A DNA stretch of 64,000 nt from an uncultured Pelagibacteraceae bacterium (GCA_902539745.1 CACBKA010000001.1:110449-174448); one strand, 5' to 3'. Positions 8,690-18,067 are shown, counted from the stretch's first letter. The notes: a model not told the origin generated them from the sequence alone. Made by a program: numbers and translations.

Positions 8690-9949
8690 ATGACAGACAC
8701 TTTATCAAAAATAGAAAAAAGAACTGCTTACACCCTCCTATTACCAGCGGTGTTTTTAGTCTTCGCCATAGTTTTATTTCCAATATTTGCAAATATCTGG
8801 ATAAGTTTTAAGGAAGTACAATTAAAAGATATTAGAATTCCTGAACCAAGAGCAAAAAAAATTGTAAAAATTATACCTGAAGACAAATCAAAATTAAAAA
8901 TAGTTTATAGACTAAGAAATAGTTCGTTAATTCAAGATATCAATAATATTAAATTTTCAGAAAGACTTCCAAACAATATAGAACCTGCAGATCTTGACTC
9001 AAGATGTGAATTTAAATCAAAAAAAATTATATGTAATTTTGGGAATTGGGAAGCTGGATATAAAGAAAATTTTGAAATTTTAATTCAAAATACTAATAAT
9101 AAGGAAATAGATAAAACAGCTGTTAAAGATCAAGAACCAAAACTATCTGGTGATGCTGATAATATTTTATTAACAACAAAGTTTACATTAAAAAACTTCA
9201 AAAATATTTTTAATGAAAATGAGTTTTTAGATTTATTGTTAACTACTTTTTACTTCACATTTTTTGGAACTGTTGGTGCTATTATTTTTGGAATGTTTGC
9301 TGCGCAATTAGTAAATCAAAAGTTTTATGGTAGGACTTTTATGAGGAGTATTTTACTTTTTCCATACGTAGGTCCAGTAGTTGCATTAGCATACACTTGG
9401 ACATTAATGCTTGATCCAAATAGTGGAACTTTAAATGCTCTACTGGTTAATTTCGGTATAATTGATAAACCAATTAATCTATTAGGTCAGAAATATTTAA
9501 TATTAAGTCTTTTTGGTTTTGAAATTAAATTAAGATTAGCATTAACAACTGTAATTATGTTTGAAATTTGGAGATACTTTCCCCTAGCCTTCTTGTTTAT
9601 TTTAGCAAGGCTGCAGGCTGTTCCTAAAGATTTGTATGAAGCTGCGGAAGTTGATGGTGCTGGACCATTTAGAAAATTTATAAATATTACTCTTCCACAG
9701 ATAACAGCAATTTTATCTATTCTGTTTATGATAAGGTTTATTTGGAATTTTAATAAATTTGAAGATATTTTTCTTTTAACTGGTGGAGCATCGGGAACAA
9801 GAACATTACCAATTAATGTATATCAACAAGGTTTTGCTGTTTCAAACATAGGAATGGGATCCGCTGTTTCTATTGTCATAGTCATGTTGCTAATAATTTT
9901 CATGATTATTTACTTTAAATTAATTGGAAAGAGAGCAAATGAAGTATAA
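8690..9949 (+). CDS. Carbohydrate ABC transporter permease (MalF type) with inserted extracytoplasmic domain
   Basis: First permease of the CUT1 importer, 419 residues against the usual ~290-310. Residues 13-43 hold the first membrane span (LLLPAVFLVFAIVLFPIF). The regular permease domain resumes at about 165 and includes the EAA loop EAAEVDGAGPFRKF. The extra ~110 residues at 45-160 form a predicted periplasmic insert with Cys106 and Cys115 and the pattern CNFGNWEAGYKENFEI, which resembles DUF11-type beta-sandwich repeats. The ATG directly follows the terminator at 8655-8687 and has no normal ribosome binding site outside it. The permease call is firm; the DUF11 likeness is my reading. Confidence 0.87.
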   Translation: MTDTLSKIEKRTAYTLLLPAVFLVFAIVLFPIFANIWISFKEVQLKDIRIPEPRAKKIVKIIPEDKSKLKIVYRLRNSSLIQDINNIKFSERLPNNIEPADLDSRCEFKSKKIICNFGNWEAGYKENFEILIQNTNNKEIDKTAVKDQEPKLSGDADNILLTTKFTLKNFKNIFNENEFLDLLLTTFYFTFFGTVGAIIFGMFAAQLVNQKFYGRTFMRSILLFPYVGPVVALAYTWTLMLDPNSGTLNALLVNFGIIDKPINLLGQKYLILSLFGFEIKLRLALTTVIMFEIWRYFPLAFLFILARLQAVPKDLYEAAEVDGAGPFRKFINITLPQITAILSILFMIRFIWNFNKFEDIFLLTGGASGTRTLPINVYQQGFAVSNIGMGSAVSIVIVMLLIIFMIIYFKLIGKRANEV

Positions 9950-10415
9950 ACCGTTATTCATTTATTTATTTATTTCATCAGTTTTTTTAACTTTGGTGAG
10001 TTCGATCTGGAAAATTATGGCAACCCTACAAGGACTGAAGCTTACAGAGATAAATCTTAATATTAATTTTCTTCTAGCTCTATTTTTAAGTCTGGCGTTT
10101 ATTTTAATAGGTAAAAAGTTTAATCATTTAATTAAAATTGTAATTCTTTCTTTAATATTCACTTTTTTTTATATTTTGATAAATGAAGGTGCTCCAATTT
10201 GGTATAATGTTGGCATTCTTTTAATATGCTTATTTTTTACAAATAGACTTAAAAATTATGATTTAAATTTTCTAAGAGAGGATTTTATCTCTGAAAAGAT
10301 TGTTTTTGATTTTTTATCACTTTTTTGCAATTGTATTTTTTGCTTTTGTAATTTTATTTCCCTTTTATTTAATGTTCGTAACGAGCTTCAAAACTCAAGC
10401 CGCTCTTTTGTTTAA
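9939..10415 (+). CDS. Membrane segment, probably the N-terminal part of the second permease (frame-broken)
   Basis: The ATG at 9939 overlaps the end of the preceding permease by 11 bases and opens a very hydrophobic reading frame with about four membrane spans (MKYKPLFIYLFISSVFLTLV at its start). Its last ~35 codons, ending SSRSFV, overlap the conserved first helix of the next permease in another frame and look like out-of-frame reading. Losing one T from the T6 run at 10310-10315 would join SEKIVFDF to YHFFAIVFFAF and make a single ~397-residue permease. I therefore regard it as the broken front of the next gene. An independent small membrane protein is the alternative. Confidence 0.5.
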   Translation: MKYKPLFIYLFISSVFLTLVSSIWKIMATLQGLKLTEINLNINFLLALFLSLAFILIGKKFNHLIKIVILSLIFTFFYILINEGAPIWYNVGILLICLFFTNRLKNYDLNFLREDFISEKIVFDFLSLFCNCIFCFCNFISLLFNVRNELQNSSRSFV

Positions 10416-11133
10416 TCCTTTAGATTTAAGTATTAGTTTAACAAATAATCTAACAGAAACATTTAAATCTTATTTTGTTATTTTTAATACTTATGACTTT
10501 GGAAGATATATTTATACAAGCTCTATTGTTTCAATAGGAACTGTAATTATTACTCTGATCTTTGCGATACCAGCGGCGTATGCTGTTGCTAGGTTGAACT
10601 TTTTTGGCAAAACTTTTTTATCTACTTCAATATTAATTATATATATGTTCCCAGCTATAGTTTTGGTTATACCTCTTTATACTGTTTTTAGTCAGTTAGG
10701 TTTAAGAAACTCAATTGAAGGTCTTCTAATTGTTTACACAGCAACAACTCTACCTGTCGCAATTTATATGTTACAAGGTTACTTTAAAAGTATTCCTAAA
10801 GAAATTGAAGATGCTGGCCTAATGGATGGACAAAATTGGTTTGGAATAATAATTAAAATTATCATACCTTTAAGTTTGCCAGCAATAGCATCTGTTGCCT
10901 TGTATGTTTTTATGATTGCATGGAATGAATTTTTATTTTCTTTAATGTTTTTGGACAATCCTAAAACATTTACATTATCCAGGGCTATCAATCATTTAAC
11001 TGGTGATGCTGAAACACCTAGACAATACCTGATGGCCGGCTCAGTAGTGGTAACTTTGCCTATTCTTTTAATTTTTGTTTACTTTGAAAAATATCTTGTC
11101 AGTGGATTAACTGCGGGAAGTGTAAAGGGTTAA
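10300..11133 (+). CDS. Carbohydrate ABC transporter permease (MalG type)
   Basis: Second permease of the importer. It contains the family-typical ILFPFYLMFVTSFK near the N-terminus, six membrane spans in all and the EAA loop EIEDAGLMDGQNWFGIIIKI. There is no ATG at the front: the best starts in this frame are TTG at 10300 or CTG at 10291 (AGAGAGG lies at 10274-10280). This absence, plus the preceding open frame, suggests that the real protein begins at 9939 and is interrupted by a one-base frame error at 10310-10315. Its stop overlaps the ATG of the hydrolase gene, so the two are coupled. Confidence 0.88.
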   Translation: MFLIFYHFFAIVFFAFVILFPFYLMFVTSFKTQAALLFNPLDLSISLTNNLTETFKSYFVIFNTYDFGRYIYTSSIVSIGTVIITLIFAIPAAYAVARLNFFGKTFLSTSILIIYMFPAIVLVIPLYTVFSQLGLRNSIEGLLIVYTATTLPVAIYMLQGYFKSIPKEIEDAGLMDGQNWFGIIIKIIIPLSLPAIASVALYVFMIAWNEFLFSLMFLDNPKTFTLSRAINHLTGDAETPRQYLMAGSVVVTLPILLIFVYFEKYLVSGLTAGSVKG

Positions 11134-12389
11134 TGAAAATTTCGATAAATAAAGCAAAAAAAACTTTACTTGGTAACAGAAGAAAAGGATACACCTTACC
11201 AACCAATAATAAACTTTACCCTGCTCAGTGGAATTGGGACTCAGGCTTTATTGCTCTAGGATATTCTTACTTTAATTTAAACTTTGCATTAAAAGAAATA
11301 AATACATTGTTAGATGGGCAATGGAAGGATGGAATGGTTCCACACATTTTGTTTCATAATACAAGAACAAACTATTATCCAAATTATACTGCATGGAATT
11401 GTGGTAATAAAATCCACTCATCTGGAATAACTCAACCACCAATATTAGCAACAATTTTAAAAGAAATTTTAAATAAAAATAGTATTAGCAAAACCCAAAT
11501 TATAAATATAAAAAAAATAATTTTAAAAATTAAAAAATTTCATGAATGGTTAATTCAATTTAGAGATCCAAAAAAAAGTGGTTTGGTATCAATTTTGCAT
11601 CCTTGGGAAAGTGGATATGATAATTCCCCTTTATGGGATGAGCCTATGAATAAAGTAAAAATTGAAAAAAATATAAAATATAAAAGAGCTGATAATAAAG
11701 TTGTAAACCCAGATTATAGACCACATGATATTGATTACGATAGATATGTCACAATAAAAAATCATTTAAGAAAAATTAAATATAATCCAAAAAAAGTTTA
11801 TAAATCCTCCTTTTTTAATGTGGTAGATGTTGGTTTTAATTCAATATTTTTAAAAGCAAACAAAGACCTAGTTACATTATTAGATGCCTTTGGTTTAAAT
11901 AAAAATAAAATAGATGGATACATCAAAATGACAGAAAAAAATTTCCTTAAATTATATGATAAAAAAAAAGGAACTTTTTTTTCAAAAGATGTAAAAAATA
12001 ATAAAAAGATCTACATGCCATCAATAACCAATTATTTTGTATTATTTGCTGATTTGAACAATAGTAAAATTAATAACAAACTAATTGAAAATCTTAAAAA
12101 ACATAACCCTAAAGAAAAATATTTTTTTTCATCAATTAAACCAAATCATAAAAGTTTTGAGGAGAAAAGATACTGGAGAGGCCCTGTCTGGATTAATTGT
12201 AACTGGTTTATTTACAAAGGATTAAAAAATAAAGATAAGTTTTTTTCTGATAAAATTAAAAATAAAACTATTGAAATGTTAGAGAAAAAAGGTTTTTTTG
12301 AATATTACAGTTGTAAGAATGGTAAACCAATGGGTGCAAAGAATTTTTCTTGGTCTGCCGCTTTGTATTTAGATTTAAAGTCTAATTAA
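11133..12389 (+). CDS. GH63-like glycoside hydrolase (glycosylglycerate hydrolase type)
   Basis: A 418-residue (alpha/alpha)6-barrel hydrolase. Landmarks are QWNWDSGF at 32-39, LHPWESGYDNSP at 155-166 and YWRGPVWINCNWFIYKGL near 344-361, the set seen in bacterial GH63 enzymes such as mannosylglycerate/glucosylglycerate hydrolases; trehalase-like GH37 proteins share part of it. There is no signal peptide, so it acts on imported substrate in the cytoplasm. It is the last gene of the importer operon and overlaps the permease stop by one base, which ties the transporter to an alpha-glycoside such as a glycosylglycerate. The exact substrate cannot be read from sequence. Confidence 0.75.
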   Translation: MKISINKAKKTLLGNRRKGYTLPTNNKLYPAQWNWDSGFIALGYSYFNLNFALKEINTLLDGQWKDGMVPHILFHNTRTNYYPNYTAWNCGNKIHSSGITQPPILATILKEILNKNSISKTQIINIKKIILKIKKFHEWLIQFRDPKKSGLVSILHPWESGYDNSPLWDEPMNKVKIEKNIKYKRADNKVVNPDYRPHDIDYDRYVTIKNHLRKIKYNPKKVYKSSFFNVVDVGFNSIFLKANKDLVTLLDAFGLNKNKIDGYIKMTEKNFLKLYDKKKGTFFSKDVKNNKKIYMPSITNYFVLFADLNNSKINNKLIENLKKHNPKEKYFFSSIKPNHKSFEEKRYWRGPVWINCNWFIYKGLKNKDKFFSDKIKNKTIEMLEKKGFFEYYSCKNGKPMGAKNFSWSAALYLDLKSN

Positions 12390-13230
12390 TTTTTCTAACG
12401 ATAAAAACGAAAATTATTGAAGTTAAGAACATTACTATCGCATAAGTAGCCGTAGGTATGAGATAGGTTATTTCAGTAAAGAGTTGACTTGCTACAAATA
12501 CAGCTAAAGTTCCGTTTTGAAGTCCACACTCAAGAGAAATAGATTTTCTTTGTGAAACTCCACTGGCAAGAAATTTTGCAACATAGTAACCGATAAACAT
12601 CATGATAATATTTAAAACTAAAGTAATTAATCCAGCTTGTTTAATATAACCCATTATATTCTCCCACTCTTCAACCCATATAGCAGCAAAAACAATTACA
12701 AATAAAAAAACTGAAATTCTTTCAATCAATTGAGATTTAGACATAACAAAGTTTGTTGCGAATTTTCTTATTAACATTCCAATAATTACTGGAAGAGTTA
12801 CAACCAAAAACATTTTCATTGATATTCCTATCATTGAAATTTCTTTTGAAATTTCCGCAACTTCTAATAATTCTGCAGATTTAAATACAATAAATGGAAC
12901 CGAAATAATGCTGATTAAACTTATAATTGCTGTTAATGAAATTGAAAGAGCCACATCTCCATTAGCAAATTTTGTAAGTACATTAGATGTTACACCACCA
13001 GGTGCAGCGGCAATAATCATTACACCAAGAGCAATCTCTAAAGGTAAATTAAAAATTTTAAGTAGTAGAAAAGCAATAATTGGAAGCAGTATTAACTGAC
13101 AAATTAATCCAACTAAAAAATCTTTTGGCTGTTTTACTACTCTTAAAAAATCTTGACCGGTTAAACCTAATCCAAGTGCTAACATTATTAGTGCGAGAGC
13201 TATAGGCGCAATTTTTGTTACTACTTCCAT
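12382..13230 (-). CDS. Bile acid:Na+ symporter family (BASS) transporter
   Basis: A 282-residue membrane protein with nine to ten hydrophobic helices and the BASS signatures ALGVMIIAAAPGGVTSNVLTKFANG (positions about 69-93) and the C-terminal ECGLQNGTLAVFVASQLF. Members carry bile acids in animals, but bacterial forms move small organic anions such as pyruvate or pantoate. It is convergent with the hydrolase gene (8-base overlap) and lies three bases after gap, so it is probably co-transcribed with it. The substrate is unknown. Confidence 0.85.
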   Translation of the reverse strand: MEVVTKIAPIALALIMLALGLGLTGQDFLRVVKQPKDFLVGLICQLILLPIIAFLLLKIFNLPLEIALGVMIIAAAPGGVTSNVLTKFANGDVALSISLTAIISLISIISVPFIVFKSAELLEVAEISKEISMIGISMKMFLVVTLPVIIGMLIRKFATNFVMSKSQLIERISVFLFVIVFAAIWVEEWENIMGYIKQAGLITLVLNIIMMFIGYYVAKFLASGVSQRKSISLECGLQNGTLAVFVASQLFTEITYLIPTATYAIVMFLTSIIFVFIVRKIN

Positions 13231-13233
13231 TTA

Positions 13234-14238
13234 TTAAATAAGTTTTGATATTTGTATTGATGTATCACACATACGATTTGAAAAACCCCATTCATTATCA
13301 TACCAAGATAGTACTCTACTAAATTTATTTTTTATAACTTGAGTTTGGGTAACGTCAAATATTGAACTGTGTGAATCATGATTAAAATCTTTTGAAACTA
13401 GTGGCTGTTTATTAATTCCAAGAATACCTTTTAGCTCAGCACTAGCAGCTTTTGTCATAGCATCATTTATACTATCGGCGGTAACATCTTTTTTTGTAAC
13501 TAATGTAAAATCGATTAAAGAGACATTTGGTGTTGGAACTCTTATGGCCGTACCATCAAGTTTTCCTTTTAGACTTGGTAAAACTAAACTCATTGCTTTA
13601 GCAGCTCCTGTTGAGGTAGGTATCATTGCTCCCTCAGTAGATCTTGCTCTTCTTAAATCTTTATGAAGTGTATCTAATAATTTTTGGTCTCCTGTGTAAC
13701 TATGAATAGTAGTCATATATCCATACTCAATACCAAAACTATTCTCTAAAACCATTGCGACTGGTGCTAGGCAATTTGTTGTGCAAGATCCGTTGGAAAT
13801 AACATTGTGCTCTTTTTTTAAATCTTTACTATTTACTCCTTGCACAATTGTAAAATCTACATCTTTTCCTGGGGCTGATATAATAACTTTTTTTGCTCCG
13901 GCTTTTAAATGTTTGCCCGCAGTTTCTTTATTCAAGAATAAGCCTGTGCATTCTAAAACAATATCAGCACCAACTTTACCCCAAGGTAAATTTACTGGAT
14001 CCCTTTCAGCAAAGACTTTTATATTTTGATTTAAAATTTTAAAACCGTCTTTTGATGTACTTACATCATGTGGTAGAGTTCCGTGCGTACTATCGTATTT
14101 TATTAAATGGGCATTGGTATCTATGGAACCAAGATCATTAATACCAACAACTTGAATTTTGTCTTTATAATTCTCTAATAAAGCCCTGAGAATTAGCCTG
14201 CCTATTCTTCCAAAACCGTTAATTCCAATTTTTACCAT
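13234..14238 (-). CDS. gap: Glyceraldehyde-3-phosphate dehydrogenase
   Basis: A 334-residue phosphorylating GAPDH. The NAD-binding fold starts with INGFGRIGRLILRA at residues 5-18, the catalytic Cys lies in SNGSCTTNCLAP and the C-terminal SWYDNEWGFSNRM is present. It interconverts glyceraldehyde-3-phosphate and 1,3-bisphosphoglycerate in the cytosol. Other enzymes of lower glycolysis (tpiA, eno) are in the same window. All catalytic parts appear intact. Confidence 0.96.
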   Translation of the reverse strand: MVKIGINGFGRIGRLILRALLENYKDKIQVVGINDLGSIDTNAHLIKYDSTHGTLPHDVSTSKDGFKILNQNIKVFAERDPVNLPWGKVGADIVLECTGLFLNKETAGKHLKAGAKKVIISAPGKDVDFTIVQGVNSKDLKKEHNVISNGSCTTNCLAPVAMVLENSFGIEYGYMTTIHSYTGDQKLLDTLHKDLRRARSTEGAMIPTSTGAAKAMSLVLPSLKGKLDGTAIRVPTPNVSLIDFTLVTKKDVTADSINDAMTKAASAELKGILGINKQPLVSKDFNHDSHSSIFDVTQTQVIKNKFSRVLSWYDNEWGFSNRMCDTSIQISKLI

Positions 14239-14321
14239 TTATAGTTTCACTTTGTATTCTTTAATCCGCTTTAATGATTTCATCAACAATTATTTTAATA
14301 ATTAGAATGTAAATAAGCTTG

Positions 14322-15275
14322 TTATAAAAAGTTAATAACAAATTTTTTATCCTTACAAATAGACTCTACAAGTGAATACATAATAGGAAAATCTTTTTTA
14401 GATAGGTCTTTTAAAATCTTTGGTCCTATTTGAAATGCTAATTCAGCACCTTCAACTGTATCGTTTGGCATAAACTTTTTCTTTGCCTCAGAATATGAAT
14501 GGCCCTCACCTAAGTGTTGTCCCATTTTACGGTTTCTTCCGCCCGCAATACTAACGTATAAATCCCCTAAGCCAGCTAATCCATAAACCGTTTGTTCTGA
14601 ACCACCAAATAGCTTAATAAATTTTCCCATCTCAATCACAGATTTTTGCATCAATATAGCTGCTGTGTTTAGATCTTTTGCTGAACCAATAACCATTGAA
14701 TAAAAATTTTTTATTGCAGCACACATTTCAACTCCAACAACATCTTTAGAATAATCCATAAAATAATAACTGGTTTTCACTAGCTTGCCTACAGCCTCAG
14801 CTGAGGAAATATTCTTATTAGTAAAAACTACTCCAGTTTTGTTTCTTTTAGATAAATCTTTAGCTAAACAAGGTCCTGCTACAGCAGAGACATTCGGGTT
14901 TTTAAATAAATTTGTTAATATTTCTAATCTGTCGTTTTTAATTGATAAACCCTTAGTAAGTAAAAGTAACGGGGTTTTTGAATTTGAGGAATTAAGTTCA
15001 CTTGAAATCCAATTTATTCCCTTTGAATTAACACCTAAAACAATGACATCGTATTTTTTTTTAATTTCTTCATTAAGACTTTTAGAATTTAAAAACACTA
15101 TTTTATCTGAAAGTTTACAATTAAGAGGTTTATGAAAACTGTCCTTATTTAATTTATTAATTTGATCATTTTCTAATGGAGATCCAATAAGTGTGACGTC
15201 ATGTTTATTATCAATACATGGAAAAGTAAAAGCTGATCCCATTGCACCTGCTCCAATTATTAATATTTTACTCAT
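14322..15275 (-). CDS. gpsA: NAD(P)-dependent glycerol-3-phosphate dehydrogenase
   Basis: A 317-residue GpsA family protein that reduces dihydroxyacetone phosphate to sn-glycerol-3-phosphate for phospholipid synthesis. The Rossmann motif is IIGAGAMGSAF near residue 5. The substrate domain carries a central CAAIKNFYSMVIG segment with the catalytic Lys and a GLAGLGDLYVSI loop with the family's GxGD element. It is somewhat shorter than the usual ~330. It lies 83 bases upstream of gap; no clear terminator was seen between them. Confidence 0.92.
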   Translation of the reverse strand: MSKILIIGAGAMGSAFTFPCIDNKHDVTLIGSPLENDQINKLNKDSFHKPLNCKLSDKIVFLNSKSLNEEIKKKYDVIVLGVNSKGINWISSELNSSNSKTPLLLLTKGLSIKNDRLEILTNLFKNPNVSAVAGPCLAKDLSKRNKTGVVFTNKNISSAEAVGKLVKTSYYFMDYSKDVVGVEMCAAIKNFYSMVIGSAKDLNTAAILMQKSVIEMGKFIKLFGGSEQTVYGLAGLGDLYVSIAGGRNRKMGQHLGEGHSYSEAKKKFMPNDTVEGAELAFQIGPKILKDLSKKDFPIMYSLVESICKDKKFVINFL

Positions 15276-15277
15276 AA

Positions 15278-16693
15278 TTAATTTTTAATAAAAACTTTTT
15301 GTATTAATATAAAAATAGAAATTAATTCTACCTTGGCAACCACCATGAACAAAATAATCGATATTTTTGAAAATGATGACAAATTCACAAATTCGATCTT
15401 TTCTATACTATAAATATCTGACGAAACTGTGTTTGTTAAGGTTAAAATTGATAATTTGAAAGAATTTTCAAAATCTAAAAAGTCAACTAATAAAATACCG
15501 CTTAAAAGAAATATGCTTATAAAAAACAGTATAAATATTAGAAAGGATATTTTAATAATTTCATTAGTAATTTTCTTATCAGAAAACATTATTTTATTAT
15601 TCAATATTACATTAGGTTGAACAAGTCTGTATATTTCTATTAAAAATCCTTTAACTAAAATATAAATTCTTAAAAATTTAATTCCAGAAGTTGAAGATAA
15701 AACACAACCACCAATTATTGTTAAAGTTATGAAGTATAAACCATAGTTGTTTGGTATTGATGTTATACTTATACCAGAATTACCAATACTACTTAAAACA
15801 GTTAATAGCGATTGAAAAATATTAAAATCACTTAATAAATAAAAAATCATAGTAAATACAAAAATACTAATTATTATATAAAGATCTTCTTTATGATCTT
15901 TTAAATTTTCCCTTTTTAAGAATAAATTATAAAGCAGATAAAAATTTAATATTGATATTAGAAATCCTAAAGATAGAGAGACTGACTGATAATTTGTTTT
16001 AATGATGTTATCTAATGAGTCCGTTGGAAGAAAACCACCAGATGATATAACGGTCATTGTTAAATTTAAGCCGTCAAACAATCTTATTCCTGATAGTGAA
16101 AAGATTACAAAAATTAAAAGCGTTAGTGTTAAATAAATAAAAAAAATCCTTGTTGAAACTATTCGTAGATTTGGTGCAAAATTTATTTTACTTTCTTGGT
16201 TATAGGTTAAATCTAAAAGTTTAAAATTTAATTGTTTATTTGAAAAAATAAGAACTAAAAATATTAAAAAATAAAGCCCCCCTATCCATTGAGACGATGA
16301 TCTCCATAGCAGTATAGGGTCGTCTAAAAACCTTATATTTTCAAAAATAGTAAATCCAGTTCCTGTTAATCCAGAGATGCTTTCAAAATAAGATTCTAAA
16401 AAAGAGATTTTATATTCGCTAAAGTAAAAAGGTATTTGAATAAAAAAACTTATTAAAAAATAAATAAGTAAAATAGTAAATATTTGCTCAAAAATATTGA
16501 TGTTTTCTTTTTCTTTTTTTCCAAAATTATATAGATTAAATCCTACAATTAACGATAAAAATAAAACAGCAATGTATGTTTGTACGTTTAGTAAGTAATC
16601 AAAATAAAAAGAATAAAAAATATTTAATAAAGCCATTATTGAGATTGGAAAACAGCTTAGACCTAAATAGTATATACAGGACTTTAGTTTCAT
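15278..16693 (-). CDS. trkH: Trk potassium uptake channel subunit
   Basis: A 471-residue TrkH/KtrB-type membrane protein that conducts K+ (with H+ or Na+). It has about ten hydrophobic helices with filter-like loops such as ISGLTGTGFTIF, VISSGGFLPTDS, SIGNSGIS and TNTVSSD, the four pore repeats of the family. It follows trkA by four bases in the ntrY-ntrX-trkA-trkH run. Pairing of channel and gating ring in one operon is expected; coupling to the NtrYX two-component system suggests envelope, redox or osmotic control, which is inference. Confidence 0.93.
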   Translation of the reverse strand: MKLKSCIYYLGLSCFPISIMALLNIFYSFYFDYLLNVQTYIAVLFLSLIVGFNLYNFGKKEKENINIFEQIFTILLIYFLISFFIQIPFYFSEYKISFLESYFESISGLTGTGFTIFENIRFLDDPILLWRSSSQWIGGLYFLIFLVLIFSNKQLNFKLLDLTYNQESKINFAPNLRIVSTRIFFIYLTLTLLIFVIFSLSGIRLFDGLNLTMTVISSGGFLPTDSLDNIIKTNYQSVSLSLGFLISILNFYLLYNLFLKRENLKDHKEDLYIIISIFVFTMIFYLLSDFNIFQSLLTVLSSIGNSGISITSIPNNYGLYFITLTIIGGCVLSSTSGIKFLRIYILVKGFLIEIYRLVQPNVILNNKIMFSDKKITNEIIKISFLIFILFFISIFLLSGILLVDFLDFENSFKLSILTLTNTVSSDIYSIEKIEFVNLSSFSKISIILFMVVAKVELISIFILIQKVFIKN

Positions 16694-16697
16694 TATT

Positions 16698-18065
16698 TTA
16701 GGAAGTTATACTAAAAAGATTTTCAACTTCTTTTAATTGGTCTCTTTTAGATAAAAGTACAACAATATCATTTTTTTCAAAAACTGATGTTGATTTTGGC
16801 ATCATGACTTTACTTTTTCTAACTATTGCCCCAACTCTTACTTCTTCTGGTAAATTAGAGTCTTTAATAGATTTTCCAACTAGTTCTGATGTTTCTAAAA
16901 TTTTAGCTTCTAAAAATTCGTATTCTCCATCTAATAAGGAATAAACAGTATCTATAGTTCCTGTGTGAACATGTTTCATAATTGTTGATACTGTTGTCAT
17001 TCGAGGATCAACTAGATCGTCTATTTTCAATGACTCTTGAAGCAAATTATAGTTATGTTTATTTATTATAGCTATGGTTCTTTTCGAAGGAGTATATTTT
17101 TCTGCTAATACACATGCCATGATATTATCTTCATCATCATTAGTTAGTGCAAAAACTGTTTCGATCTCTTCAATATTGGCTTCTTTAAGAATTTTTTCAT
17201 CCAAAGCATCACCACAAATTACAATTGAAGAGGAAAGTTCACTAGCTATAAGCTCAGCTCTACTTTTGTTTTTTTCAATTATTTTTGTTCTTAAACCATC
17301 TGCGCCTTCTAGAAGTTTTGCTAAATGCAAACCAATATTTCCACCACCTATGATAAGAATTTTTTGTGCTGATTTTTCTTCGTGTCCGAAAACAGATAAA
17401 AGTTTATTAATTTGATCGGTGCTAACTACTAAATATACTTTGTCACCAACATTCATTACATCATCTTTTTTTAAAAAAACAAAAGAGTCTTTTCTTTGAG
17501 CACCAAAAATATGTGCTTTAAACTCAGGAAATTTTTTTGTTAAATCTTTTAAGGGTAGGTTGATAATCGGGCATCCTTTATCGATGGATATCTCCAACAA
17601 CTTAACTTTGTCTTTTACAAAAGGAACATTGTCCAATGCGCCTGGTGCCTCAAGCTTTCTATATAACGATTTAGCAACTTCACGCTCAGGTGAAATAATC
17701 ACATCAATTGGAATGTTTGATTTGCTGTATAACTTACTCCACTTTCCATCTAAAAATTCTTGCGATCTAATTCTTGCTATTTTTTTTGAAATATCAAATA
17801 AAGAACTAGCAATTTGACATACAATCATATTGATTTCGTCATTTCGAGTAACTGCAATAATCATATCTGCGTCTTTTGCACCTGCATTTTCTAGCACTGA
17901 AGGTAAAGTTGCTTTTCCCACAATGCCTTTTACGTCCTGTGTATCATTAATTTTTTTTATATCCTCTGAGGATTGGTCAATCACAGTTACGGAATGACCT
18001 TGTGAGGAAAGTTGTTTACTTATTGAAAAACCGACCATGCCGGCGCCACAGATAATAATATTCAT
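16698..18065 (-). CDS. trkA: Trk potassium uptake NAD-binding gating protein
   Basis: A 455-residue cytoplasmic protein with two RCK (TrkA-N/TrkA-C) units. The first Rossmann loop is GAGMVGFSISKQL at 6-18 and the second GGGNIGLHLAKLL lies near 240-252, each followed by a TrkA-C domain. Nucleotide binding to this ring gates TrkH. It lies between ntrX (3 bases upstream) and trkH (4 bases downstream). Confidence 0.95.
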   Translation of the reverse strand: MNIIICGAGMVGFSISKQLSSQGHSVTVIDQSSEDIKKINDTQDVKGIVGKATLPSVLENAGAKDADMIIAVTRNDEINMIVCQIASSLFDISKKIARIRSQEFLDGKWSKLYSKSNIPIDVIISPEREVAKSLYRKLEAPGALDNVPFVKDKVKLLEISIDKGCPIINLPLKDLTKKFPEFKAHIFGAQRKDSFVFLKKDDVMNVGDKVYLVVSTDQINKLLSVFGHEEKSAQKILIIGGGNIGLHLAKLLEGADGLRTKIIEKNKSRAELIASELSSSIVICGDALDEKILKEANIEEIETVFALTNDDEDNIMACVLAEKYTPSKRTIAIINKHNYNLLQESLKIDDLVDPRMTTVSTIMKHVHTGTIDTVYSLLDGEYEFLEAKILETSELVGKSIKDSNLPEEVRVGAIVRKSKVMMPKSTSVFEKNDIVVLLSKRDQLKEVENLFSITS

Positions 18066-18067
18066 TA

